From Hippopus hippopus (taxonomy: Eukaryota; Mollusca; Bivalvia; Cardiida; Cardiidae), in NCBI GenBank assembly GCA_946811185.2, contig OX328096.1:38266011-38330010 (forward strand): 64,000 bases of DNA, in the 5' to 3' direction. The position numbers were made by a program, and so were the translations under genes. Under the pieces are notes generated by a model. That model saw only the letters and a list, made by a program, of their open reading frames with translations, made no database searches and was not told where the DNA came from. Positions 21,883-31,292 of this stretch are shown here, piece after piece (position 1 is the first letter of the stretch; every line of letters begins with the position of its first letter).

Positions 21883-23440
21883 TTTTTAAGCTCACCTAAG
21901 CACAAAGTGCTCAAAATGAGCTTTTGTGATAGTGCTGTGTCCGTCGTCCATCATCAACAGCTACCTTGTGTGCACCCTAGAAGCCACATTTTCAGTACAA
22001 TACTCATGACACTTGGTCAGAATGTTAGTCTTGATGATATCTCATTCAAGTGTAAATTGGGTCATGCTGGGCTAACAAGTAGGTCACCAGATCAAATCTA
22101 GAAAGGCCTTGTATGCACTGTATAGGCTACATTTTTTGTCTGATACTCATGAAACATGGTCAGAATGTTTGTCTTGATGATATCTTAGACAAGCTTGAAA
22201 CTTTGAGTCAAAAAAGTAGGTCACTGGGCCAAATCTTAAAAAGATCTTGTGGGCTCTCTAGAGGCTACATTTTCAGTCTGATACTCATGAAACTAGGTCA
22301 GAATAATTGTCTTGATGATATCTTGGATGAATTTGAAATTGGGTCACTTAGGGTCAAAAAGAAGGTCACTGGGCCAATTCTTAGAAAAACTTTGTGTGCC
22401 TTCTAGAAGCTACATTTCATTCTGGTACTTAAGAAACATAGTCACAATGTTTGTATTGATGATATCTTAGACAACTCTGAAATTGGGTCACATCAGGTTC
22501 AAAATTAGGTGACTAGGTTCATGTTTAGAAAATCCTTGTGTGCCTTCTAGAAGCAACATTTTCAGTCTGATAATCAGTAAAATTGGCCATAATCTTTGTC
22601 TTGATGATATCTGGGACAATTTTGAAATGGGGTCACATCAGGTCAAAAAGTAGGTCACGGGACCTAATCCTAGAAAAACTTTTTGTGCCTTCTCGAAGCC
22701 ATATTTTCAGCCTCATACTCATGAATCTTGGTCAGAATGATTATCTTGATATCTCAGACAAGTGTGAAATTGGATAAAGTTGGATACAAAAATACGTCAC
22801 ATGGAAAAGTCTTAGAAAAAACTCTAGGGGCCATATTTTCAGTCATAAAACTTGGTTCGAATGTTTGTCTTGACAATATCTCATACAAGATTGAAATTGG
22901 GTCATTTTGGGTGAAAAAGTAGGTTACTGGGCCAAATCTTAGACAGCCTTTTTGTGCAGTCTAGAGGCCACATTTTCAGCTTGTATCTCATGAAACATGG
23001 TCAGAATATTTGTCTTGATGATATCTTGGACCATTTTGAAATTAGGTCATATTGGTTCAAAAAGTAAGTCACTTGGAAAAATCTTAGAAAAAATGTCATG
23101 TGTACTCTAGAGGCTATATTTTCAGTCTGATACTCATTTAACTTGGTCAGAATGTTCTGATATTATCTCTTACAAGTTCGAAATCGGTTCATGTCAGGTC
23201 AATAAGTAGGTAACTGGGCCAAATCTTTAAAAAAAAAAGATTAGACAGTCTAGAGGCCACATTTTCAGTCTGATATTCATGAAACATGGTGAGAATGTTT
23301 GTCTTGATGATATATCTGACAAAAAGTATGTCACTAATACTCATGTGTTTTACATCATCACAACAAGGATCTCTTCAGTTTTACCAATCCTAGATGACTT
23401 TACTCAGGTGAGTACTTTAGGGCCAATGGCCCACTTGTTA
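21883..23440 (+). mobile_element. 145-bp tandem-array element, copy 3
   Basis: TTTTTAAGCTCACCTAAGCAC start, about ten diverged units (TCAGAATGTTTGTCTTGATG, AAGTAGGTCACTGGGCCAAA), and a GGGCCAATGGCCCACTTGTT end. Its units match those of copy 2 better than those of copies 1 and 4. Confidence 0.75.
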
Positions 23441-24317
23441 TAAGGATATTTCAATTGGTAACAAGACAATTTAGACATCCAAGTTTTAGGAGCACAAGTT
23501 TACATTTGATGTATTGGAGTAAAGATACTTAAAAGGCATATCTTTTGAGGACAAGACTATCTATTGGTTACATTGTCACAGATTAAATGTGGCACCTTTT
23601 TCATGTATGAGGAGTACATGAATTATAGAGAACTGAGGGTTGTCTTTTTTCTCTCACTTTTTGTGTCACATTTTATTTGTTCAACTTTTTTTGAAGTATT
23701 AACAAATGTTTCATATCCTTTCATCAAAGAACCTAAACCTGTTTTGAGTTGTAGATATCTGAAAAAAAGGATCAGACAGATGAATGAATAAAGGGTGATC
23801 TAGTGTCTATGGTTTTAGTCAACTCAAGCAAACAGTATAATAAATTATAGTCATTTTAGAAATTGGGTGCTTCTTGGATTTGCTTTGGCTTTCAGTATTA
23901 ATTTTTCTGTCTGCTACCTTAATCCAAACAGTGCTAAAAGACCTAATAGGTATATTTAGTATAGAGATAAGACCCAGTTTAACTCACCTTGCTCTTTTCC
24001 TGAAGGTCTCAGTGAAGCAGACAGTGTAGATTAAAGAATCAGAATGTGATGTGCATATTTATAAAAGTTACATGTTTTCACATCTGCTACTTTTATGATA
24101 TTCCTTTACCTGACTGAGTAATGAAACATGAGCTTTATCATTAAGTGCTTTTTTATTTGCATTGCTCTTCATCATTTATGACCTTGAAATTACTGCATTA
24201 TCTTTACCTTTGGTCTCAGTGTGAACACCGAATTTGTTAAAATTTATTATTTCTATATCTGTTACTGACATGTACTTCTAATTTTAAAGCAGCATCAAGT
24301 TTAGCTTAAAAGTTAAG
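23441..24317. other. no feature recognised
   Basis: AT-rich. The 75-codon ORF at 23564 lacks motifs and a splice context that I can support. Confidence 0.4.
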
Positions 24318-24540
24318 TTACCCTTTACCACAGAATCATGAATTTTTAACAACACTTTGAAAGACAGCTTTTTAAAACATTATGGGAAAAGGAGAAAAAG
24401 CTGGAAACTAGCATTTTCTCCTTTTCTCACAATGTTTTTTGACTACATAAACAAATTTTACTGTTTGAGTAATTTTTACTTTTTCCTCTGCAAACGCTGT
24501 CAATTTAGACAAGCCTTAAATTTTGTGGTTTGGTTGATAA
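24318..24540 (-). repeat. family-A MITE
   Basis: TTACCCTTTACCACAGAATC left, GTGGTTTGGTTGATAA right. The hairpin has changes at its tip (AAAGCTGGAAACTAGC). Confidence 0.8.
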
Positions 24541-24630
24541 CAGCACCTGATAATCAAATATTAGGTAAGAGAATACTGTATAAGGTCAAATCTGCTACAT
24601 GATGGAATGTGCTAAGATACATCAAATACT

Positions 24631-24836
24631 GCAAAAATCTGATGTTTCTACCTTGGAGAAGGCGGCTTTTGAAAACGTTATTGGGAAAGCAGACAATGCT
24701 ATGCTGAAAACCAGCATTTTCTCCTTTTCCCACAATATTTTCTACTGTTTTGCATACAAATTTCATCATTGGAACCACATATATTTTGTTCTCTGTGCTT
24801 TTAATGTAGATGGGACTAAAGTGTTATTGTCTAGCA
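24631..24836 (-). repeat. family-A MITE, ends decayed
   Basis: GCGGCTTTTGAAAACGTTATT, hairpin with CTATGCTGAAAACCAGC, then TCATCATTGGAACCACAT. Neither terminal repeat is clear. Confidence 0.6.
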
Positions 24837-25018
24837 AAGACAATCCTGATAGTTTTCTACTGAACAAAGATTCCAACCTTTTCACTGGCAATCCTGCTTT
24901 GGTCAGAATATTGTACAAAATTTGAAGCATTGTAGACCCAAGATCAGATGGCCAGATTAGTTTTATCTTGGCCATCCTTACTACAGAAGCAACTGATGTT
25001 GTGGTTAGGCTTGAAAAG

Positions 25019-25247
25019 TTAATTCTTTACCAAACAACAAAACAGTAGACTTGTCCAAGTTGAAAGCATTTGCAGATAACATAATAGCCTGAGTTCAGAT
25101 GATGAAATTTTCCTATGAAAGAGTCAAAAACATTGTTGGAAAAGTAGAAAATGCATGTTACCAGCATTTTCTTCTTTTCTCACAATGTTTTCAAATGCTC
25201 GTTACTTCAGAGTGGTTAAGATTTGGGATAGTACAGTAAAGGGTTAA
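25019..25247 (+). repeat. family-A MITE, first of a TTAA-sharing pair
   Basis: TTAATTCTTTACCAAACAAC left, GTAAAGGGTTAA right. The final TTAA is also the first TTAA of the next copy. Confidence 0.85.
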
Positions 25248-25454
25248 CTCTTTACTAGAAGACAAAATTTTAGACTAGTCAGAATTGAAAGCATTTGCAA
25301 ACAGCAAACGAAATGTGGCTAAAAAGATAGGACTTTTCATGGAAAGGATAGAAATCATGATTACCTGCATTTTCTCCTTTTTTTCCACAGTGTTTTAATG
25401 GCCATCTTCCCATGGTCATGAAAAGATGGGAATATTTGGTTGGTAGAGGGTTAA
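25244..25454 (+). repeat. family-A MITE, second of a TTAA-sharing pair
   Basis: TTAACTCTTTACTAGAAGAC left, GGTAGAGGGTTAA right. The left hairpin arm has been deleted. Confidence 0.8.
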
Positions 25455-25639
25455 AGGATAGGATTACTTAATCTCAAATAATGCAATCCATATGATTTTT
25501 ATTTAGGAAAGGGTCTGAATTAAGTTTTAATGAGGGTAAAGTGGATTGCATGAGTCATCTACCTTTGTAGTGAGATGAGGTAAGGTAACTACCGGTACAT
25601 TTCTTCTAATGTGGCATTTAATGTTTTGCAATATTATAT

Positions 25640-25846
25640 TGTTACGGGAGACCACTCCTTTATGCTTGGCTTCGTCCCGATTTAAATACAATGCCTGACA
25701 ACCGCGTTAGAGAGATATCTCTTTAGCTCAGTGGTTATGGTATTGGCCTTTCGTCTGGGCGTTTTAGGTTCGAATCCTGCCCGGTCCCTGTATTTCTGCC
25801 ATGCATTTGTTCGTTTGTTTCTTTTTTACGGACTTTGTTCGTAAGA
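25640..25846 (+). repeat. 5' LTR with tRNA-like segment
   Basis: 207 bp. After TTTAAATACAATGCC comes a perfect 12-bp palindrome AGAGATATCTCT, then the A-box-like TTTAGCTCAGTGGTTATGG, a possible anticodon arm GCCT-TTCGTCT-GGGC (central triplet CGT), and the T-arm AGG-TTCGAAT-CCT. No acceptor stem can be paired, so it is tRNA-like and not a likely functional tRNA gene. Confidence 0.75.
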
Positions 25847-25864
25847 TGGGGGCTTGTCCGGGAT
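25847..25864 (+). other. primer-binding site, tRNA-Pro type
   Basis: TGGGGGCTTGTCCGGGAT begins at the base after the LTR. It equals the complement of the 3' end of animal tRNA-Pro (recalled) except for T in place of C at position 9, which still allows a G-U pair. Confidence 0.8.
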
Positions 25865-25892
25865 TGGCCATTGAGCCATTAATCCCATTTGT

Positions 25893-25971
25893 TGTCCAAA
25901 AACGGACATGTGTTGTCTAAATAGTAGACTTACTGCCTAATAAGGCTTTCAGTCATCAATAAATGATGACT
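25893..25971 (+). other. four successive stem-loops in the TRIM interior
   Basis: TGTCC/GGACA at 25893-25908, GTCTA/TAGAC at 25915-25929, GCCT/AGGC at 25935-25946 and AGTCATCA/TGATGACT at 25951-25971. All have 4-6 nt loops. They fill most of the sequence between primer site and purine tract, so they could be a packaging or dimerisation RNA signal (inference). Confidence 0.65.
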
Positions 25972-25973
25972 TT

Positions 25974-25982
25974 AAGAGGGGG
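25974..25982 (+). other. polypurine tract
   Basis: AAGAGGGGG, followed by TG and then the TGTTACGGG start of the 3' LTR. This is the expected plus-strand primer position. Confidence 0.75.
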
Positions 25983-25984
25983 TG

Positions 25985-26210
25985 TGTTACGGGAGACCAC
26001 TCCTTCATGCATGGTTTCATCCCGATTTAAATACAATGCCTGACAACTGTGTTAGAGAGATATCTCTTTAGCTCAGTGGTTATGGTATTGGTCTTTAAAA
26101 CCTCGAAAAACGAGGATCTTGTCCGCCATGGGTTCGTATCCCGCCAGATGCGGTTTGTACTGCCATGCATTTGTTCATTTGTTTCTTTGTTACAGACTTT
26201 GTGCGTAAGA
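25985..26210 (+). repeat. 3' LTR with a different tRNA-like segment
   Basis: 226 bp. The first 107 bp differ from the 5' LTR at about six sites and the last 51 bp at about four. The middle is unrelated: GGTCTTTAAAACC, a perfect hairpin CCTCG-AAAAA-CGAGG, GGATCTTGTCC like a class II variable arm, and the T-arm GGG-TTCGTAT-CCC. Confidence 0.75.
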
Positions 26211-26327
26211 ATATGAACTATGGAAGGGGGAGGGTTTAATGTTTATTATATCTTTGTCATCCAAGAAAGTTGTCAAATGATATGGATTTATTTTGTCAAA
26301 AAACAAGTATAATCATAGGTTGGTTTT

Positions 26328-26397
26328 CTGATCAGCCTGCACAGTCGAAATTTTTTTAAAGATGCAATAAACCACCTTTTCACAGAGCGCAACTCAC
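26328..26397. repeat. family-C MITE fragment (right half)
   Basis: GATCAGCCTGCACAGTC and CCACCTTTTCACAGAGC match family C. The left end is absent. Confidence 0.5.
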
Positions 26398-27096
26398 ATC
26401 TTCTTTTTAATAAATCTTCTATCTCATTCAGGATTTGATCTATGCAATTTAGTTTATCCGAAAGTTCAAAGGTCTAAATAAGTATGTATTCTTAGTCTTC
26501 GTAAAATAACTGATATAAGTGCCCACAAGGTTTTCTTGTTGTGTCCATCACAACAATAATTGCTTTTGTGGGCAATATAGGCCAAGATCAGACTTCATAG
26601 ATCTTAGAAATGATTTCATTTGATTAGCCTGCAGTAAATGAGTAGAATATGACTGCCTGAAATGTTTTCCATGATATTGTCAAATTTTTTGCCTTGCGAA
26701 GGGAAATAACTGCAAGGGGTATAAAATGCAAGAAGGGAAGCTAATCTTATAGGACAGGCTGTGGTTTGTTAGGATTTATTTCCCCTATGTTCATCCTTAC
26801 TTTGTAATGGACATCATTCCTGAAATAAGCCTTTAAGGATATGTTGTGGAATTTTGGTTGCTCTGTAAACAATGAGGACCATGATCAAACTATTTTCTGA
26901 GATTTTGGTCAGATATTCAATAGAAGTTCCTTCTAATCATAATGATCACTCTGAAAATGTCCATTTGCTTTTTTGACATTGTAAGGACTATTGAGTGTTT
27001 ACTGCCTCTTTCTGCCATTTCAGACCCTGCTCTAATGAGACAATAACTGTAATGATAAATGTTATCTCAGTAACGGAAATTGCAGGCCAGTCTGCC
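26398..27096. other. no feature recognised
   Basis: AT-rich. A B-type GCCAAGATCAGACTTC fragment lies near 26570. Nothing else supported. Confidence 0.35.
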
Positions 27097-27188
27097 TTAA
27101 CTCTTTACCACATAATCCCAAGTTTTGATAACCGTAAGGAAGAAGCCTTTTGAAAACCTTGTAGGAAAAGGAGAAAATGCTGGTAACC
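27097..27188 (-). repeat. family-A MITE cut at the hairpin tip
   Basis: TTAACTCTTTACCACATAATC through GGAGAAAATGCTGGTAACC, then unrelated sequence. The break falls at the loop of the central palindrome. Confidence 0.75.
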
Positions 27189-28700
27189 ATAAATGATGTG
27201 CACAAGTAAAACAGAAAATTTTCTATTACATGATGAATTACCTCCCTTTATTATCTGTTGACCTTAATTATTTTCTAATAAGGTCAATGAGGAGGATAAA
27301 ATGTCTTAAATAAAGTCATTCACTCGATAGTACCTAAACAGTGAAGTGGACGAGGTTATCAACCTAAGCCTTCAAATTTAATTTGAATTTTCATGTATAT
27401 TCACTGGTACCACTGCTAAATCCAATACTGTAAATGCAGTTAAATTTTCCTTAGTTTATTATCTTCTTTAATTGGCGATAGTTTTCGTTTAGGATGACCC
27501 ATCTTGACCTATAAGTGAAGAATGATAAGATTTTAAGGGTTCAAGAACAAGATTTATTAGAATAATGTCAACATGTCAATTAAATTCAATTATGAATTAT
27601 TGTTTTCTTTTTGTTCGCCGACATTTAAACAGCGCCAGTTTACGTTAGCAATGTAAACGAATTTATGATATCTAATTGGTTTCCTGTAGTCACCATTGCT
27701 GTTTCTGGCGGTATTGAAATCCAAGGCATTCTGTCACTGCGTCAAGTAAAATAGTCAATCAAAATTTAACGTGAAATAAACAAATAATCGCGTTCTCCAA
27801 TTAACGGCTTAGAATAACAACCGATAACATGACACGCGTTGTGGAATATACAAGCCAACTGTGATCTGTCGATTACCTAAGGTTGCGTCCGCCGAGGTGT
27901 GAAACAAGCGATTACCACATTTCCGGTGCAAATTAGCGCATGATCCAGGCAAGTAAAGGGAATTTTACCGGACTTTTTTGGGGAATAAATTAATCGACAA
28001 TTTTTATCGACAATTGGAAGAATTAATCGACAGCTGAATTAATTAATCGACAATCGTCGATAATGTCGATTGGCAGCGCGAGCACTGCACTAAGATTGTG
28101 GGAACAATGGCACTGGCTTAGTTGCTATAGCAGCATGAATCTATCCAAATAAGGACTCAATTGATAAAGTACAAGTTTTGAATGGTGTAGAGAGAGTGCA
28201 GATTTAGTTAGTGTTTTGAACTGAAAGGTCCCAGAAAGACTGTAGACACTTCTAAAGAGGTGGTGGATACTCGACTTAGTTTGCAACAAAACTTTAATGG
28301 AGCATGTTCAATGCAGTGACATAATGGCAGAGCGTAGGAATTGGAAAGAGCCAAGTTGACAAGCTGTGTTCTGTCCTGCAATTCATCCTTTTTTCCCCTG
28401 CATTTTCAAGTTGAAAAAGAAATCTTTTAATCTTTGTTTGAGTGTGAAGAGGGCTGTATCAGAGCTAAATTGATTAGAGTGTGTAAGAGGTAGCACCCCT
28501 CATATTCATGTCTGACTGCTTTATTTCAGAATGCACTTCTATGTACATAACTGTGATAAGATTATGCCAATAAAATGTTGGGTTATCTTTTTATAAATGC
28601 TTACTCTGTTATTTCAATAATACAACATTTTACACCCCTGTTGTAGCCAGTTTTTGAAAGTATTGAGGCATAAAGAACTTGCTCGTTGAAGGCATTTGCA
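27189..28700. other. unassigned; ATCGACA motif cluster at 27990-28072
   Basis: 1.5 kb without recognised genes. From 27600 to 28090 base composition is more balanced. ATCGACA occurs at 27993, 28006, 28026 and 28046 and as TGTCGAT at 28064, which looks like subterminal repeats of an unknown element or a protein-binding cluster. Confidence 0.4.
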
Positions 28701-29268
28701 TTTTTTTTTAGTCCTCTACTGGCTAAGCCGAAGGGGACTTTAGGTTTGCACTCTGTCCATCCATCTGTCAGTCTGTCCGTCAGTCCACCAGTTTTCCAGA
28801 CTTTTTTTCTACATGCTGGCAGATATTGAGCTGCTTTTTGGTGTGCAAGTCAACCATCATGAGGTACAGGTCAAGTGTGAGTTTTGTTCCGGTCCACTGA
28901 TTTTTGACATTATGGGCCTTGGACTTAGAAAATTTCACCGAAAAAAACAGTTTTCCGGACTTATTTTCTAAACGCTGGCAGATTGAGCTGATTTTTGGTG
29001 TGTAAGTCAACCACCATGACTTACAGATCAAATTTGAGTTTCATTCCTGTCCACAGGTTTTTGACGAAATTACGGGCCTTGGACTTAGAAAATTTCACCA
29101 AAAAACAGTTTTCCGGACTTTTTTTCTAAATGCTGGCAGACATTGAGCTGATTTTTGGTGTGCAAGTCAACCATTATGAGTTACAGATCAAGTTTGAGTT
29201 TCTTTCCAGTCCACCGATTTTTGACAAAATTACGGGCCTTGGACTTAGAAAATTTCACTGAAAAAACT
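28701..29268 (+). repeat. 158-bp tandem-array element
   Basis: Starts TTTTTTTTTAGTCCTCTACTG with CCGAAGGGGACTTTAGG and a GTCC/GTCAGTCC microsatellite. Three units begin at CAGTTTTCCRGACTT (28789, 28948, 29106), each with GGGCCTTGGACTTAGAAAAT. The array stops without a hairpin end, so the copy is probably truncated. Confidence 0.75.
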
Positions 29269-30640
29269 TCTTCAATGAACTTACATTAACAAGGAAAAAT
29301 GTTTATATATCTGGCTTTCATTGAAGCATTGCATACAAAGACAGACACAATGCTTATAAGTCTGAAAGTGGGTCAAATATGTTCTTTCTCCTCCACAGAG
29401 TTTCACGAACTATACGTGTCAGTGATATACTGCTGGTAGGAGACTGGGTATTGCTATGCAATACTATCAGAATGCTTGTTTAATGTAATCTAATATGTGT
29501 ACGTGATTCAAGAAAAGTTTATCAGCCTTCAACTTACTGTTTCTCATGAGAGTCATTTATATGAGTTTTTGATTAGTAAAATATTATCCTGTATGGAAAA
29601 GGGTTTTAAATATTTTCAAAGTCAGTAAACCTTTCTAAAGTACTGAAATTCCTTGAAAGCCATTGCCAAATGTGCAGATAATAGACTTCTTTAATTTGAT
29701 AGAATCTTGTAAAACTATGTAATAAAAACTAATAATTCTTCCCTCCATCTGTCCACATTTTAATGTTTTCATGAGTCATCAAATTTCATTGAATTCATTT
29801 GGAACTTGGAGAGATTGTTGCCATCAGATCTGATGAAATTCAAAGTGTAGATAATGTGGGAGTAGTTATTCTGAATTTTTTCTTTTGACCTTCATTTGGA
29901 CCATCAGCACTTTTTGATTTGAAGGCACAAGTATGACAAAACTTAACCCTTAATCCACTAAATAAATTAAGACAAGAGTAACAACTAAAATATTGTGATT
30001 TCACATTTTTTTTTTTTTTGGCAAATAGAAATCTCGCCATCCTGAAATATGGAGATCCAAGATCAGACTTGACTTATGATCACACATTCCCTGTTTCTTA
30101 CTCTAAAATTATCATCACACCAACTCTTTCCTTTGATGATTAGTTGCATGATTTATAGAGGACAAAAATCACATCTAGGCAACTACAAGTAAGATTTTTC
30201 TGTGCCAATGTCACAAAATCGCCAGGACCCTTTGATTAAGTCCATATTTTCTATCGAATTCCATGGAAATCTACATTAATATTTTCATTTTTTAAATACT
30301 TTAAGCTTATTATATGAACACAAAGTGTGATCATCAATTAGGAAAAAGGATTCTTTTGTGATTGTAAATTTTTCTAGTGCATCTTTAATGATTTGCAGCT
30401 AGTAGAGCATGTCAGGCGTACTCCAGACACTTGTTGTCTTATATTTTTAGACTACTGTATGCCCAGGTACTCACAGATTATTGCCTTGAATTTTGATAGC
30501 TGAAGAATTTTAATTAGTCTGTAGCTGTTGCTATTGGTTAACTTTGTTTAATATTTCTGATGAAAAAGCAATATATTTGAAAGAAAAGGGCAATTTAATC
30601 GCTATTGAAAGATGGTGATGTTTGTATGCATTCGTGAATT
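29269..30640. other. no feature recognised
   Basis: AT-rich, presumably intronic. I found no exon-like frame with splice sites. Confidence 0.4.
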
Positions 30641-30846
30641 CTTCACTGCACAACAAAAATGTAGACTTGTTCAAATTTAAAGCATTTGCATTATGACAAA
30701 CTAAATGTGGCTCAGGATTTGTCTTTGACAAGGTAGAAAACACTTTGAAAAGAAAGAGAAAAAACTGGTTACCAACGTTTTCTCACAATGTTTTCAAAAG
30801 GCTTCCTTCTCAGGGTCAATAAAACTCCAGATTTTGTGGTAAAAAG
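30641..30846 (+). repeat. family-A MITE
   Basis: TGCACAACAAAAATGTAGAC left, TTTGTGGTAAAAAG right. The hairpin is weak (AAAAAACTGGTTACCAACG). Confidence 0.65.
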
Positions 30847-30887
30847 ATCATTTACATAATCTAAAGATATCTTTCCTGTTCAACCGA

Positions 30888-31107
30888 TTAACCCTTTGCC
30901 ACACAATCCTGAGTTGTAACGATCCTGAGGAAGAGGGCCTTTGAAAACATTTTGAGAAAATGCTGGTAACCAAAATTTTCTCAGTTTCCCACAATCTTTT
31001 CTTCCCTTTCTCAGACAACTGTTACCTTTTGAGCTACATTTAATTTGTTGCCTGCAATACTTTCAGTTTGGACAAGTCCAAAATTTTGTCATTTGGTAAA
31101 GGATTAA
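30888..31107 (-). repeat. family-A MITE
   Basis: TTAACCCTTTGCCACACAATC left, TTTGGTAAAGGATTAA right. Part of the left hairpin arm is missing (ATTTTGAGAAAATGC). Confidence 0.8.
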
Positions 31108-31109
31108 TT

Positions 31110-31292
31110 TCAGACTGAAAAAAAAAAAAGTAACTCTTTGCAGAATTGGGCTCTTTTGTTGTGTTTTTGATGTCCAACTTTGGTGAAGGACACAAACTTG
31201 CTTGGACTGTTCTTCTCATCCTGGCATTTTAAACCATTCGAATTGAAGAGCAGTACAAGTAGAATGATGAATTCCAAGGGACGGCAAAGCAA
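31110..31292 (-). other. small ORF with signal-peptide-like start, doubtful
   Basis: The minus-strand frame starts MLCRPLEFIILLVLLFNSNG, a hydrophobic run followed by LKCQDEKN and basic residues. It ends in a T-run-encoded phenylalanine stretch next to a MITE. An overlapping minus frame at 31229-31420 is equally open. No donor site or family match, so a chance ORF is likely. Confidence 0.15.

Larger units (their letters stand above)
25640..26210 (+). mobile_element. TRIM-type mini LTR retroelement with tRNA-like LTRs
   Basis: Two direct repeats that start TGTTACGGGAG and end CGTAAGA flank about 138 bp. Directly after the first lies an 18-nt primer-binding site, and just before the second lies a purine tract AAGAGGGGG. 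ATAT occurs immediately outside both ends (25636-25639, 26211-26214), as expected of a 4-bp target duplication, so the whole unit inserted at once. It encodes no protein and must be mobilised in trans, as terminal-repeat retrotransposons in miniature are. Unusually, each LTR contains a tRNA-like, Pol III promoter-type sequence, and the two LTRs carry different ones. The strand follows from PBS and PPT positions. Confidence 0.8.

Noticed and set aside
24599..24925. 108-codon ORF with a partly open flank
   Set aside because: It runs through a family-A MITE hairpin and shows no domain.
25728..25790. A genuine tRNA gene
   Set aside because: A- and B-box-like parts and a T-arm exist, but the acceptor stem does not pair and the sequence lies within a repeat copy. 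Kept as tRNA-like part of an LTR.
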